DNA of 34,139 nt from Ruminococcus sp. (GTDB lineage Bacteria > Bacillota > Clostridia > Oscillospirales > Ruminococcaceae): positions 1 through 34,139 of the forward strand of contig JALELB010000021.1 in the NCBI GenBank assembly GCA_022768805.1. The letters run 5' to 3'. This document shows positions 16,405 to 25,436 of this stretch, in pieces (positions within the stretch are counted from its first letter, which is position 1; each line of letters begins with the position of its first letter). The notes beneath the pieces are model-generated. The model was not told the DNA's origin. It was given only the letters and a program-made list of their open reading frames with translations, and ran no database searches. The position numbers and the translations under genes were made by a program.

Positions 16405-16441
16405 ATACCGCACAAAGCATTTTTGCAGCTTTGTGCGGTAT
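16405..16441. terminator. Perfect 13-bp hairpin, probable terminator of the GGDEF/glycosyltransferase operon
   Basis: ATACCGCACAAAG (16405-16417) pairs with CTTTGTGCGGTAT (16429-16441), 48 nt past the stop of the glycosyltransferase gene. On minus the following sequence is TCCTTTAAG, a poor U-tract, so it could instead be an operator for the mannanase promoter that lies 30 bp away. Confidence 0.5.
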
Positions 16442-16488
16442 AGGGTTGTGTTCAGTGGATTTTCGGATTATAAAACAGCTGAATCAGC

Positions 16489-17994
16489 TTAACGGATGAC
16501 GCAGTACATGTATACGGACAGAGCCGAAAACAGAGCTGTCAAAGATGGAATCAGACAGCGCACCACTTTTGCAGCGCCGGAGGCAAACTGATTTTTGTGT
16601 TCTTCCAGACTGCTGTTGTAGGCAACCGACAGGCACAGTCCGCCGAAAATCGCCGTGGGAACGATATAGCGGAAATCCATGGTGCAGCCGAAGGGGTAGT
16701 TGATATTGAAATTGATGCTGAAGCCATACATGAACATCCACAGTGCGGGGATGCCGAAACGGAGCATGGGCTTTTCCTTGGTGCAGCATATAACATAGAT
16801 CATAGCGAACAAAGACAAAAGGATCAGTGCAAAGTTCACCAGAACCAGTCCGTAGGATACCCACTCCGGCACGCCGTACTGGAATTCTCCGAATACGGAG
16901 CATTTAACCAGATACATGGGATAGTTGTAATCCTCCCAGGGATTGGCATAGGGTCTGAGCTTCAGATTTTCCATACTGAAGTAAAGGAATCTGGAGGCAA
17001 TGGAGTGGTCACCGCAGTACAGATCACAGGTAATCGGCAGGGGATAGACATAGTTAAAGGGCTGGTCAAAACGAACCAGATTCCTTATGCAGTACCACAT
17101 GCCCAGGGGCAGGGAGATACAGCCGAATACGCCAAGCTTGGCAAGCAGGGGAGCTGCTTTTTTCTGCTTGATCGCCTGTACCAGTTTAATCAGCATCAGC
17201 ACCGCTGTAAAAATGGCAAATACGGCGCAGGAGATTTTGGTGGAAATGGCAAGCCCATAGACCACAGCCAGCTGGATGGTCAGGGGGAAGGTCTGGCTTT
17301 TGAACCAGCGGATGGTAAGCAGAAGCGCCAGCATCATCAAGTAAACGGACAGGGAGTCCGGTCCTACTCTGCCAGCCAGCAGGTAGAATTCCGGCAAAAA
17401 TGCAGTAATCGCCAGAACCACCGGCTCAGCCCGGCGGTCCAGCTCCAGCTCCTTACACAGCTTCGGCACCATCAGCAGCACCGAGCAGGAGGCGAAGCAG
17501 GATACGATTTTGGCTGCATTGACCAGTGCGTGGGGATCCTCTGATGTGCCCAGAATGGCATTGACCACAGCGGAAACGATTGCACTGATGATGTAGTAAA
17601 CCGGCTGCTGATAGAACTGGCCGTGATTGTCCTGGGGCAGTTGGAAATTCTGCATAATCTGCAGAATATAGCTGTCATGCCCTCCGGCAATGTCGTGGGG
17701 GCGGGTATAAGCGTCCGTATAGAGCATATAACCGATGCGCATCACCAGCCCGGCAAAGAGCATCAGGCGGATCAGCTCCTCGGTTTTATCCGGCACTTTG
17801 CGGACTCTAAAGTGGAAGAGAATCAGCCCTCCCACAATCAGCACACCCATCACTACATTGATGACATGGGTGGTGTCGTGCAGAAGAATCTCATTGATTT
17901 TTAGTCCTTCGGTCAGCAGATAGCAAAGGATGATGCCTGCGGCCAGAAGGAGGGGACTGTATGTTTTGATTTTGGTCAGTACAGTTTGCTTCAT
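16489..17994 (-). CDS. GT-C type integral membrane glycosyltransferase-like protein
   Basis: 501-residue polytopic protein with about eleven hydrophobic helices. The first extracytoplasmic loop has the acidic motifs P-H-D-I-A-G-G-H-D-S-Y and a Q-P-V-Y-Y segment, followed by a later G-P-D-S motif, as in the dolichyl/undecaprenyl-phosphate sugar-using GT-C (GT39/ArnT-like) superfamily. It would move a sugar from a lipid-phosphate donor to a wall polymer or exported protein. Start at 17994 lies four bases after the stop of the GGDEF gene, with AGGA overlapping that stop, so they are translationally coupled; an in-frame ATG at 18033 would overlap the upstream gene. Precise acceptor unknown. Confidence 0.7.
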   Translation of the reverse strand: MKQTVLTKIKTYSPLLLAAGIILCYLLTEGLKINEILLHDTTHVINVVMGVLIVGGLILFHFRVRKVPDKTEELIRLMLFAGLVMRIGYMLYTDAYTRPHDIAGGHDSYILQIMQNFQLPQDNHGQFYQQPVYYIISAIVSAVVNAILGTSEDPHALVNAAKIVSCFASCSVLLMVPKLCKELELDRRAEPVVLAITAFLPEFYLLAGRVGPDSLSVYLMMLALLLTIRWFKSQTFPLTIQLAVVYGLAISTKISCAVFAIFTAVLMLIKLVQAIKQKKAAPLLAKLGVFGCISLPLGMWYCIRNLVRFDQPFNYVYPLPITCDLYCGDHSIASRFLYFSMENLKLRPYANPWEDYNYPMYLVKCSVFGEFQYGVPEWVSYGLVLVNFALILLSLFAMIYVICCTKEKPMLRFGIPALWMFMYGFSINFNINYPFGCTMDFRYIVPTAIFGGLCLSVAYNSSLEEHKNQFASGAAKVVRCLIPSLTALFSALSVYMYCVIR

Positions 17995-17998
17995 GCTT

Positions 17999-19987
17999 TC
18001 ATTCCTGTTCGTTGGTTTTGTTTTTGGACTCATCTTCGGGCCGGCCAGAGAGATCTCTCTTGAGATACTTGGAGTGCCGTTTCTTTCGCTTTTCGGTATA
18101 CATGATCGTATCCGCCAGGGTTACCATGGCAAAGAGGGATTTGTCCGGTGTGGGAACTGCAATGTGGTATCCGCTGCTTGCATGCAGAGCAAAGGGCATG
18201 CTGGTTAGCAAATTGAATTCCATCATTTTTTTCTGAAGATTATCCGTTAACCGGTCGGCATCCCGCTTGGTGTAGCCGGCAGCAAAGATAATGAATTCAT
18301 CCCCGCCGAAACGGCAGCAGATTTCACCGTTTGTGCAGCATTCCTGCAGGATGGCTGCCAGGCTGCGGATGGCAATATCGCCGGATTTATGTCCATAAGT
18401 GTCGTTAATCATCTTCAGTCCGTCCATGTCGATGAACATGACCATAACCGGCTTCTGCTCTGCAATACACCGGTCAAAGATCGGTTCAGTCTGACGGCGG
18501 AATCCGTTCCGGTTCGCAATGCCGGACAGGGGATCCGTGGAATACAGCTTATCCAGCTCCTGTACTGCATTATCCAGGTAAATAATGCGCCGGATGTTTT
18601 CCATGGAATTGCTCAGGTTCAGGGACCAGGAGTGAAACAGGGAGCTGCGCATGGGGAACGCAGTGTTGCAGATGGCATAATACCCCAGGCAATGCTCCCG
18701 GAAGTGAAGCGGAACAAAGTAGAAGCAGCGAAGATGGTCTACCTGCCGGTACAAGGCGGGCAGCATCTCATCTACCAGAAAGTCTTCATGACAGCGGAAT
18801 TTGCCGTCGTAGTAGGAAAGAGGAACCAGCATGCGCTGGGTGTAGCCCTCCACCAGGCATTCGTCCGCTGTGTCAGCATCCGGCTCTGCCTGGTTTGCAG
18901 GCAGCTTATGACCAAGCCAGTTTTCGCAAAGGCAAAGATAGAATTCCTCACAGTTTGTTTCCAGGACAAATTCCTTCAGTGCCTCGATATACTCATCATA
19001 ATTTGCGCATTCCACCAGGGAGCATGCCATTCGGCTGAGCAGGGAGATGTCAATACTGAAATCCTCCTGAATCTGGTAGTTATGCTTTTTGAAGTCCCGG
19101 ATGGTATCACAGTAGTGGGCATCACAGCCGCAGCTTTCTGAAAAGCGGGGCTGCATTTCCAGCTTGTGTACCCGCTCCTGCTGCACGCCGTTCCAGGCAT
19201 TGTACAGCAGCTCACAGGCAAGGGTGCCGCACTGGATCAGAGGCCTTGCGACTGAGGTGATTTCCGGTGCATAGTTCCGTGCATTATAGGTGTTGTCAAA
19301 GCCGGAAACCATAATATCCTCCGGCACTCGGAGTCCATGGGCATTCAGCGCGCTGATGACGGAAACCGCCATGGTATCATTGGCGCAGACGATTGCTTCC
19401 GGCATGGGCAGCTCCGAGCGCAGGAATACATCTACAGCCGTTCTGCCGTCTCTGCGCTGGAAAGAGCCGTGATAGATCCGGTCTTCTTCGATGGGGATAT
19501 TGTGTTCTGTGAGCACCTGCTTATAGCCGGCAAGCCGTTCGATGCTGTCAGGGTTATCGTCGGGGCCGGATATGTAGTTGATCCGACGCAGACCGTGTGT
19601 GTCGGTAAAATGCCGGACAATCTGTGCCATAGCGCTGCGGTTGTCCACACCGATGGAATAGAAATCTCCGTAATCTGCATCCACGCTGACGGCGGGTATG
19701 CCGGATGCCCGGACCTGACTGACGATCTCCTGGACCGTTTCCGGTCTTGCAATGGTGTTTGTCAGCAGAATGACGCCATCCAGTGCCTTCAGATTCGGCA
19801 GACGGAAAATGTTATATTCTCCGGTATCGTAGCTGCCGTTGTTCAGGATGCCGCCGAAGGCAATAAAATGCAATACATCAATGCCATGGGCAGCTGCAAA
19901 TTGATGGATGCCCTGTGTAATCTGATTCTGGTATTCTTCATCCAGGCCGGACAGGAATACTGCAATCTTCTTTCTGGTACTGCTCAT
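17999..19987 (-). CDS. Diguanylate cyclase with LacI-type sugar-sensor domain (copy 2)
   Basis: 662 residues, three parts. Residues 5 to about 280 are a periplasmic-binding/LacI-type sugar-binding fold (for example R-R-I-N-Y-I-S-G-P and C-A-N-D-T-M-A, with S-G-F-D-N at 228-232), without an HTH, signal peptide or membrane helix, so the sensor is cytoplasmic. A conserved S-C-G-C (285-288) leads to a Cys-rich middle domain (about 300-470) that resembles a GAF-like module. The GGDEF domain (about 480-635) has D-M-D-G-L-K-x-I-N-D and intact GGDEF at 561-565; no RxxD inhibitory site precedes it. It should make c-di-GMP in response to a sugar-like ligand. The start is 19987 with GGAGGGG as ribosome site; the TTG at 19999 would place that site inside the gene. 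Confidence 0.87.
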   Translation of the reverse strand: MSSTRKKIAVFLSGLDEEYQNQITQGIHQFAAAHGIDVLHFIAFGGILNNGSYDTGEYNIFRLPNLKALDGVILLTNTIARPETVQEIVSQVRASGIPAVSVDADYGDFYSIGVDNRSAMAQIVRHFTDTHGLRRINYISGPDDNPDSIERLAGYKQVLTEHNIPIEEDRIYHGSFQRRDGRTAVDVFLRSELPMPEAIVCANDTMAVSVISALNAHGLRVPEDIMVSGFDNTYNARNYAPEITSVARPLIQCGTLACELLYNAWNGVQQERVHKLEMQPRFSESCGCDAHYCDTIRDFKKHNYQIQEDFSIDISLLSRMACSLVECANYDEYIEALKEFVLETNCEEFYLCLCENWLGHKLPANQAEPDADTADECLVEGYTQRMLVPLSYYDGKFRCHEDFLVDEMLPALYRQVDHLRCFYFVPLHFREHCLGYYAICNTAFPMRSSLFHSWSLNLSNSMENIRRIIYLDNAVQELDKLYSTDPLSGIANRNGFRRQTEPIFDRCIAEQKPVMVMFIDMDGLKMINDTYGHKSGDIAIRSLAAILQECCTNGEICCRFGGDEFIIFAAGYTKRDADRLTDNLQKKMMEFNLLTSMPFALHASSGYHIAVPTPDKSLFAMVTLADTIMYTEKRKKRHSKYLKRDLSGRPEDESKNKTNEQE

Positions 19988-20023
19988 TGTCCCCTCCAAG
20001 ATTTATCAGACTCGGAACGATGC

Positions 20024-21964
20024 TTATCGTCTCAGATAGCGGGAGGTCTTCTTCCGCTTTTTCTGTTCGTACATTCTTTGATCCGCCAATGTAATCAACG
20101 CAAATATCGGCATATCCGGCCCGGGTACTTCAATGTGATAGCCGATGCTGGCGTCAACCTGGAACGGATTGTTGTGGGTTTCATTGTAGTTCCGGAACTC
20201 GTCCAGAATGGAAAGCTCCAGAAGCTTTGCCTTTTCTTCCGTATAATTGACGGCAAACACCAGGAATTCATCGCCGCCGAACCGGGAATAGATTTCTCCG
20301 TTTTTGCACGCCAGCTTCAGACACTGACCCAGAGCCCGGATGGCCACATCACCGGATTTATGCCCAAAGGTGTCGTTGATATGCTTGAGCCCGTCCATAT
20401 CCAGAAACATTACCATAACCGGAACCCGATGCTCCTGACAGTACTGGTAGATCTCCTGGGTGTTCCGGCTGAAGCCGTTCCGGTTGTAGATGCCGGACAG
20501 ATTGTCAATGACGTACAGCTTGTCAAGCTCCTTGACCACAGCGCTCAGACAGCGCATTTTCCGTACATTTTCCAGGGAGTTGCTGATATTCATTACCCAG
20601 GATACAAAGCTGGCACTTTCCAGGGGGAAGCTGCTGTTGCATATGACGCAGTATCCTAGGCAGCGTTCTCTGAAATGAATCGGAACAAAGTAGTAGACCT
20701 TTCCCTTATCCTCCGGTTCATACAGCTCGGGAAGCATGAGACTGGTTTCAAAATCCGGGATATTCTCCAGGAACCGGCCGTTGCGGTAGGCGAGCGCCAC
20801 CTGCATTTTCTTGGAATAGCCTTCGGAAATAAAGTCATTGAACGCATAATCCATGGGGGAGGAAGGCTCGCTGCCGTTTTGAAAGTTCCCTGACCAGTTT
20901 TCACACAGACACAGATAGAAGGATTCACAATTGATTTCCAGAATGCAGTCCTTCAGCTTGTCAAGACTCTTGGCGTAGGAGTCTGATTCTGTCAGAGTGC
21001 AGGCCATGCGGCTGTTCCGGCGCACGTCAATGTTATAGCGCTCGATAATGCGGTAATTGTCCCGTTTGAAATCCTCAATGCTGTCGCTCATACAGTGCTT
21101 GCAGCCGCAGCTTTCCGTCAGCACGGGGACAGCGTCCAGAATCACAGAACGTTCCTGCTCTCCGTTCCCGCGGATATGATTGTAGACCATTTCACAGGCC
21201 CGCCTGCCGGATTCCACCAGAGGCCGGGAAACGGAAGTCAGCTCCGGTGTGCAGTTGCGTGCGGAGCGGATATTGTCAAAGCCGGTGATGATTACATCCT
21301 GGGGGCAGTGAATGCCCTTGCTCTCCAGCGTAATCAGTGCAGAAAGTGCCATATTGTCATTGGCGCTGACGATGGCTTCCGGGAATTCCAGATTGGAGGA
21401 AAGAAAGGCTTCGGCGGCTTCTCTGCCGTCCTGTCCCCGGAAGAGCCCATAATAAATCCGCTCCTCCTCCACGGGAATCTGATGTTCGCTGAGTACATCC
21501 CGGTATGCCTGTAAGCGCAGCAGGCTTTCCGGGTTGTTCATCGGACCGGAAATATAATTGATCCGCCGTGCACCGTGAACCTCGATTACATGCGTGACAA
21601 TATCGTGCATGGCAGTGTAATTGTCAATGCCGATATAGTAGCATCCCGGAATATCCTGATCGATAACAGCAGTAGGCAGTCCGCATTTCTGTACATGATT
21701 CAGAATGATCTGCTTCATTCCGGAGGAACAGATTGTATTGGTGAGAAGAATGGCGCCGTCCAGCTTGTCATAATTCACCAGATTAAAGATATTGTATTCG
21801 CCGGCGTCATGATTAGGATTCCCCAGCATGCCGCCGAAAGCAACGAAATGACAGATGTTGATGTGGTGGTTACGTGCAAATTCATGAATGCCCTGCAGGA
21901 TGTCATGCTGGTATTCTTCGTCGATGCCTGATACCATGACTGCAATGTTCAATGGTTTTTGCAT
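20024..21964 (-). CDS. Diguanylate cyclase with LacI-type sugar-sensor domain (copy 1)
   Basis: 646 residues, same three-part architecture as its downstream neighbour: LacI-type ligand fold (about 5-280, with S-A-N-D-N-M-A and T-G-F-D-N-I), S-C-G-C at 285-288, a Cys-containing middle domain, then GGDEF (563-567) after D-M-D-G-L-K-H-I-N-D. No I-site RxxD is seen, so product inhibition through that site is unlikely. The two copies share the whole frame residue for residue in many blocks but differ in the ligand fold, which fits gene duplication followed by a change of ligand. Start at 21964 has ACGGAGG 11 nt away; the ATG at 21988 has none. First gene of the operon; 36 nt to the next. Confidence 0.87.
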   Translation of the reverse strand: MQKPLNIAVMVSGIDEEYQHDILQGIHEFARNHHINICHFVAFGGMLGNPNHDAGEYNIFNLVNYDKLDGAILLTNTICSSGMKQIILNHVQKCGLPTAVIDQDIPGCYYIGIDNYTAMHDIVTHVIEVHGARRINYISGPMNNPESLLRLQAYRDVLSEHQIPVEEERIYYGLFRGQDGREAAEAFLSSNLEFPEAIVSANDNMALSALITLESKGIHCPQDVIITGFDNIRSARNCTPELTSVSRPLVESGRRACEMVYNHIRGNGEQERSVILDAVPVLTESCGCKHCMSDSIEDFKRDNYRIIERYNIDVRRNSRMACTLTESDSYAKSLDKLKDCILEINCESFYLCLCENWSGNFQNGSEPSSPMDYAFNDFISEGYSKKMQVALAYRNGRFLENIPDFETSLMLPELYEPEDKGKVYYFVPIHFRERCLGYCVICNSSFPLESASFVSWVMNISNSLENVRKMRCLSAVVKELDKLYVIDNLSGIYNRNGFSRNTQEIYQYCQEHRVPVMVMFLDMDGLKHINDTFGHKSGDVAIRALGQCLKLACKNGEIYSRFGGDEFLVFAVNYTEEKAKLLELSILDEFRNYNETHNNPFQVDASIGYHIEVPGPDMPIFALITLADQRMYEQKKRKKTSRYLRR

Positions 21965-22042
21965 GATCGGATCAGCCTCCGTTTTCATTTCTTTTACATA
22001 ATGCGCTAATCGTTCCAGTTAAGTGACACATGCGTATAACTC

Positions 22043-22048
22043 ATTATA
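22043..22048 (-). promoter_or_regulatory. -10 element of the GGDEF operon
   Basis: Perfect TATAAT on minus (22043-22048). The upstream 17-18 bp is T-rich and offers no good -35, so this promoter may need an activator. Confidence 0.45.
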
Positions 22049-22234
22049 CTACAACAAATAAAAAAAAGAAATAGGCGGAACAAAAAAAGATGTGCTAAAT
22101 TCAAGAATTGTTTATATTGACGGAATTATTTGTGCAGTTTACACAAAGAATCCTACGGACGGTCGGAAGCAGAAAAAGCATAGCGCACACAACAATGGTA
22201 TATATCTTAATTAAAACAGATATGCTTGAAACAG

Positions 22235-22263
22235 TTGCTTATTTATGTTGTTTATGCTATAAT
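22235..22263 (+). promoter_or_regulatory. Sigma-A promoter of the cyclophilin-to-ACT operon
   Basis: TTGCTT (22235-22240), 17-bp spacer, TATAAT (22258-22263) preceded by TGC, which makes an extended -10. The next nine genes are collinear, with gaps of at most about 32 bp. Confidence 0.7.
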
Positions 22264-22307
22264 GAATGATGTATATGGTTTATGTCATGTTTTTAGGAGG
22301 AACGACT

Positions 22308-22781
22308 ATGATTCAGATTGAAATGGAAAACGGGAAAAAGATCAAGATTGAGCTGTATCCGGAGATTGCGCCGATCTCCTGTGAAAATTTCGAGAAGCTG
22401 GTGCGCCAGGGCTTCTATAACGGGCTGACCTTTCACCGGGTGATTCCGGGCTTTATGATCCAGGGCGGCTGTCCGAACGGTACCGGCACAGGCGGTCCGG
22501 GCTGGTCCATCAAGGGAGAATTTGCGGCGAACGGCGTAAAAAATGACCTGAAGCATACACGGGGTGTGCTTTCCATGGCACGGTCCATGATGCCGAATTC
22601 CGCCGGCTCCCAGTTCTTCATCATGCATGAGGATGCGCCCCATCTGGACGGTCAGTATGCCGCTTTCGGCAAGGTGGTTGAGGGCATGGAGGTTGTGGAT
22701 GAAATTGCACAGGTTGCAACAGATTACAACGATAAGCCCACCACACCCCAGATCATGAAGTCTGTAACGGTTATTGACTGA
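22308..22781 (+). CDS. Cyclophilin-type peptidyl-prolyl cis-trans isomerase
   Basis: 157-residue single-domain cyclophilin without signal peptide. The active-site block [13 protein letters not shown] carries the catalytic Arg; N-S-A-G-S-Q-F-F-I and [12 protein letters not shown] complete the family signature. It assists folding in the cytoplasm. AGGAGG precedes the ATG at 22308. Its stop TGA overlaps the ATG of the next gene (TGATG), so the two are translationally coupled. Confidence 0.95.
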   Translation: MIQIEMENGKKIKIELYPEIAPISCENFEKLVRQGFYNGLTFHRVIPGFMIQGGCPNGTGTGGPGWSIKGEFAANGVKNDLKHTRGVLSMARSMMPNSAGSQFFIMHEDAPHLDGQYAAFGKVVEGMEVVDEIAQVATDYNDKPTTPQIMKSVTVID

Positions 22782-23803
22782 TGGAACAGCGTATCAGGGA
22801 ACGATTTGACAGCCTGGAGCCGCTGATCGGCCATACGCCCCTGCTGGAGATCAGCTGTACCTATAAAGGCAAGCCACGCCGGGTTTATGCCAAGGCTGAG
22901 TATTACAATCTGAGCGGCAGCATCAAGGACCGGGTGGCATTCTACGTGCTGCGCCGTGCTTATGAAACCGGACAGCTTCATCCGGGGGATCTGATTGCAG
23001 AAGCCACCAGCGGAAACACGGGCATTGCCTTTTCTGCAGTGGGCAGATACCTTGGTCACCCGGTGGTGATCTATATGCCGGACTGGATGAGCGAGGAACG
23101 CATGCGCCTGATTCGCAGCTACGGCGCACAGATCCGCCTTGTCAGCAAGGAGGAGGGCGGTTTCCTCGGTTCCATCCGTATGACGGAGGAACTGGCAGAA
23201 AAGGGCGGCGTTTTTCTGCCCTGTCAGTTTTCCAATGAAGACAACTGTTCCGCCCATTATCTAACCACGGGGGCGGAGATTGCGCAGCAGCTTTCCTCCA
23301 TCGGGCTGACGGCGGACGCAGTGGTGGCCGGTGTGGGCACCGGCGGTACGGTGATGGGTATCGGCCGGCGGCTGCGGGAAACCAACCCTGCATGCAGGCT
23401 TTATCCGCTGGAGCCGGAAAATTCCCCCACTCTTTCCACGGGCTATAAAACCGGCAAACACCGGATCCAGGGGATTTCCGATGAGTTCGTTCCGCCCATC
23501 CTCAAGCTGGAGGAAACGGATGCTGTTGTGGCGGTGGATGATATAGATTCCATCCTCATGGCGCAGATGTTGGCCCGGGAGCTGGGCATCGGCGTAGGCA
23601 TCTCCTCCGGGGCAAACTTCCTGGGCGCCCTGAAGGCTGGGGATATGCTGGGGGAGGATGCAGTAGTTGCCACTGTGTTTGCGGACGACAACAAGAAATA
23701 CCTGTCAACAGATTATTCGGATACCCATACCCGGAAGCCGGGCTATCTGACCGGAGAGATTCAGCTCACCGGTGTGCGGGCCATCCGATGCACTGTACAG
23801 TAA
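22781..23803 (+). CDS. cysK: Cysteine synthase family PLP enzyme
   Basis: 340 residues, fold type II PLP enzyme. Catalytic Lys49 lies in SGSIKDR, the substrate loop TSGNTG at 76-81, the phosphate-binding G-T-G-G-T near 188-192, and the final S-S-G-A-N motif for the cofactor ring nitrogen. It should make cysteine from O-acetylserine and sulfide. The family also includes cystathionine beta-synthase-like enzymes, and the 340-residue form is slightly long for CysK, so the exact amino-acid substrate is uncertain. No cysE lies next to it. It begins on the overlapping TGATG of the cyclophilin gene with no strong ribosome site of its own. Confidence 0.85.
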   Translation: MEQRIRERFDSLEPLIGHTPLLEISCTYKGKPRRVYAKAEYYNLSGSIKDRVAFYVLRRAYETGQLHPGDLIAEATSGNTGIAFSAVGRYLGHPVVIYMPDWMSEERMRLIRSYGAQIRLVSKEEGGFLGSIRMTEELAEKGGVFLPCQFSNEDNCSAHYLTTGAEIAQQLSSIGLTADAVVAGVGTGGTVMGIGRRLRETNPACRLYPLEPENSPTLSTGYKTGKHRIQGISDEFVPPILKLEETDAVVAVDDIDSILMAQMLARELGIGVGISSGANFLGALKAGDMLGEDAVVATVFADDNKKYLSTDYSDTHTRKPGYLTGEIQLTGVRAIRCTVQ

Positions 23804-23835
23804 CGGGCATGGCCCGGGGAAGGGAGGCGTAAAGC

Positions 23836-24570
23836 ATGCGGATTTTTCTGATTGATTATGAAAACGTGAATTCCTGCGGGCTGGCTGGGATTTCCCGGCT
23901 GAATGCAGAGGACCGAGTGATTCTGTTCTACAGCCAGTCAGCCAATACGCTGAATTTTGATATACTGGATGAGATCATGCAGTCCCCGGTGCGGACGGAA
24001 AAGGTGAATCTGAATCAGTCCGGCAAGAATGCGCTGGATTTTCAGCTGGTTACCTATCTGGGCTATCTGATCGCCCGGCAGGAGGCGGATGACTTTTATA
24101 TCATCAGCCGGGATATGGGCTATGTGGCAACCCAGCAGTTCTGCAAGAAGATGCTGGGGGTTAAGGTGCAGATCAAGCCCTCTATCCGGGATGCACTGAC
24201 GGAAAAAACGTCGGTTCCGGTGAAGAAGATGACCGTTTCGCAGCCGGTTATGCTTCAGCAGCCTGTTCCGGCAGAGAACAAGCCGGGGAAAAAGAAAAAG
24301 CAGAAGAAGCAGCCCAAGCAGATCACGGTGCAGGCAAAGCCTGCGGCTCCCACAGTGAAGATTGTCCGGAAGCTGCTGATGGAGATCGATCCGGAGATCC
24401 AGACCAACCGGGTCAAGGATATTATCCGGTGCATGACGGACAGTGAATCCACTGCTGAATTCCACAATACCCTGCAGCGGCAGTTCGGCGGTGCGGAGGC
24501 TACGGATTATTACCGTGGGCTGAAGAAATACTTCGCTGATATGCAGGAGCAGGAACATGCGCAGGACTAG
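23836..24570 (+). CDS. NYN/PIN-like domain protein
   Basis: 244 residues. The N-terminal 115 residues look like a NYN (PIN-fold) nuclease: D7 in L-I-D-Y-E-N-V-N, D68 in N-A-L-D-F-Q and D93 in I-S-R-D-M-G-Y supply the acidic metal-binding cluster expected of RNA-cleaving members. A Lys/Gln/Pro-rich linker (about 146-172, with K-K-K-K-Q-K-K) could bind RNA. The last 75 residues form a helical tail domain I do not recognise. Ribosome site GGGAGG. Target RNA unknown. Confidence 0.78.
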   Translation: MRIFLIDYENVNSCGLAGISRLNAEDRVILFYSQSANTLNFDILDEIMQSPVRTEKVNLNQSGKNALDFQLVTYLGYLIARQEADDFYIISRDMGYVATQQFCKKMLGVKVQIKPSIRDALTEKTSVPVKKMTVSQPVMLQQPVPAENKPGKKKKQKKQPKQITVQAKPAAPTVKIVRKLLMEIDPEIQTNRVKDIIRCMTDSESTAEFHNTLQRQFGGAEATDYYRGLKKYFADMQEQEHAQD

Positions 24571-24585
24571 GGAAGGAACCACTGC

Positions 24586-25431
24586 ATGAAAACCTTGTAC
24601 ATTTCAGATCTGGATGGAACGCTGCTGACTTCCCGGGCGTGTTTGTCGGCGCATTCCACAGCGCTTTTGCAGCAGCTGTCCGCAGAGGGTGCGCTGTTCT
24701 CCTGCGCCACTGCCCGCTCCATGGCCTCCGTCAGCCAGATTCTCGCACAGGTGCGGATGCCGGTGCCGGTTGTGGTGATGAACGGCGTATGCATTTACGA
24801 TATGCAAACCCGGCAGTATCTCCGCTGTGAGGCCATTGCTGCAGATACTGCCATGCAGGTGGCAGAGCTTCTGGAACAGATGCAGGTTCCGGCATTTCTG
24901 TACACTATGGAGAAGGGCAGTCTGGGCTGCTTCCATCACCGTCTGGATGATCCGGTTATGGAGGCATACCGGGCGGCACGTCCCCAGCGCTTTGACCGTC
25001 CCTTTATCCAGGTGGACAGTCTGACCCAGGCGGTATCCCAACAGACGATTTATATCACCATGGTGGACAAGGAAGAGCGGATCCGGCGGATCCGGGATGC
25101 GATTGCCCCTTTGCCCGGTCTGCAGCATGCCTTTTATAAGGATGTATACGACAGGGATTCCTGGTATCTGGAGCTTTGCGGCGCAGGTGCGTCCAAGCGT
25201 CAGGCAGTGGAATATCTCCGGAATGCCTATGGCTTTGAACATGTCATCGGCTTCGGGGATAATCTCAACGATCTGTCCCTGTTTGCCGGATGTGACGAAT
25301 CCTATGCGGTGGCAAACGCCCGGCAGGAGGTCAGGGCAGCCGCCACCGGGGTGATCGGCAGCAATGAGCAGGATGCGGTTCCGGAATGGATCCTGTGGCA
25401 TTATCATCAGAATCAAAAACAGAAAGGATAA
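24586..25431 (+). CDS. HAD-superfamily phosphatase (Cof type)
   Basis: 281 residues. Motif I is DLDGT with the nucleophile Asp8 and acid/base Asp10; the C2-type cap fills the middle; motif III Lys is in A-S-K-R-Q-A; motif IV is G-F-G-D-N-L-N-D with the metal-binding aspartates. Such Cof-type enzymes dephosphorylate sugar phosphates, flavin or pyridoxal phosphates; the substrate cannot be told here. The gap to the NYN gene is 15 bp and to iorA 5 bp. Confidence 0.88.
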   Translation: MKTLYISDLDGTLLTSRACLSAHSTALLQQLSAEGALFSCATARSMASVSQILAQVRMPVPVVVMNGVCIYDMQTRQYLRCEAIAADTAMQVAELLEQMQVPAFLYTMEKGSLGCFHHRLDDPVMEAYRAARPQRFDRPFIQVDSLTQAVSQQTIYITMVDKEERIRRIRDAIAPLPGLQHAFYKDVYDRDSWYLELCGAGASKRQAVEYLRNAYGFEHVIGFGDNLNDLSLFAGCDESYAVANARQEVRAAATGVIGSNEQDAVPEWILWHYHQNQKQKG

Positions 25432-25436
25432 AAGCA

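Larger units (their letters stand above)
21965..22307. other. Divergent intergenic region
   Basis: 343 bp, AT-rich, between the GGDEF operon (minus) and the cyclophilin operon (plus). It holds the two promoters listed separately. I looked for a c-di-GMP riboswitch and saw neither the GEMM core nor a terminator-like hairpin here. Confidence 0.6.

Noticed and set aside
17999-21964. GGDEF proteins as ordinary LacI transcription regulators
   Set aside because: Neither has an N-terminal HTH, and both have intact GGDEF domains.
21965-22307. Possible c-di-GMP riboswitch near the GGDEF operon
   Set aside because: No GEMM-like core or aptamer hairpins could be found by eye.
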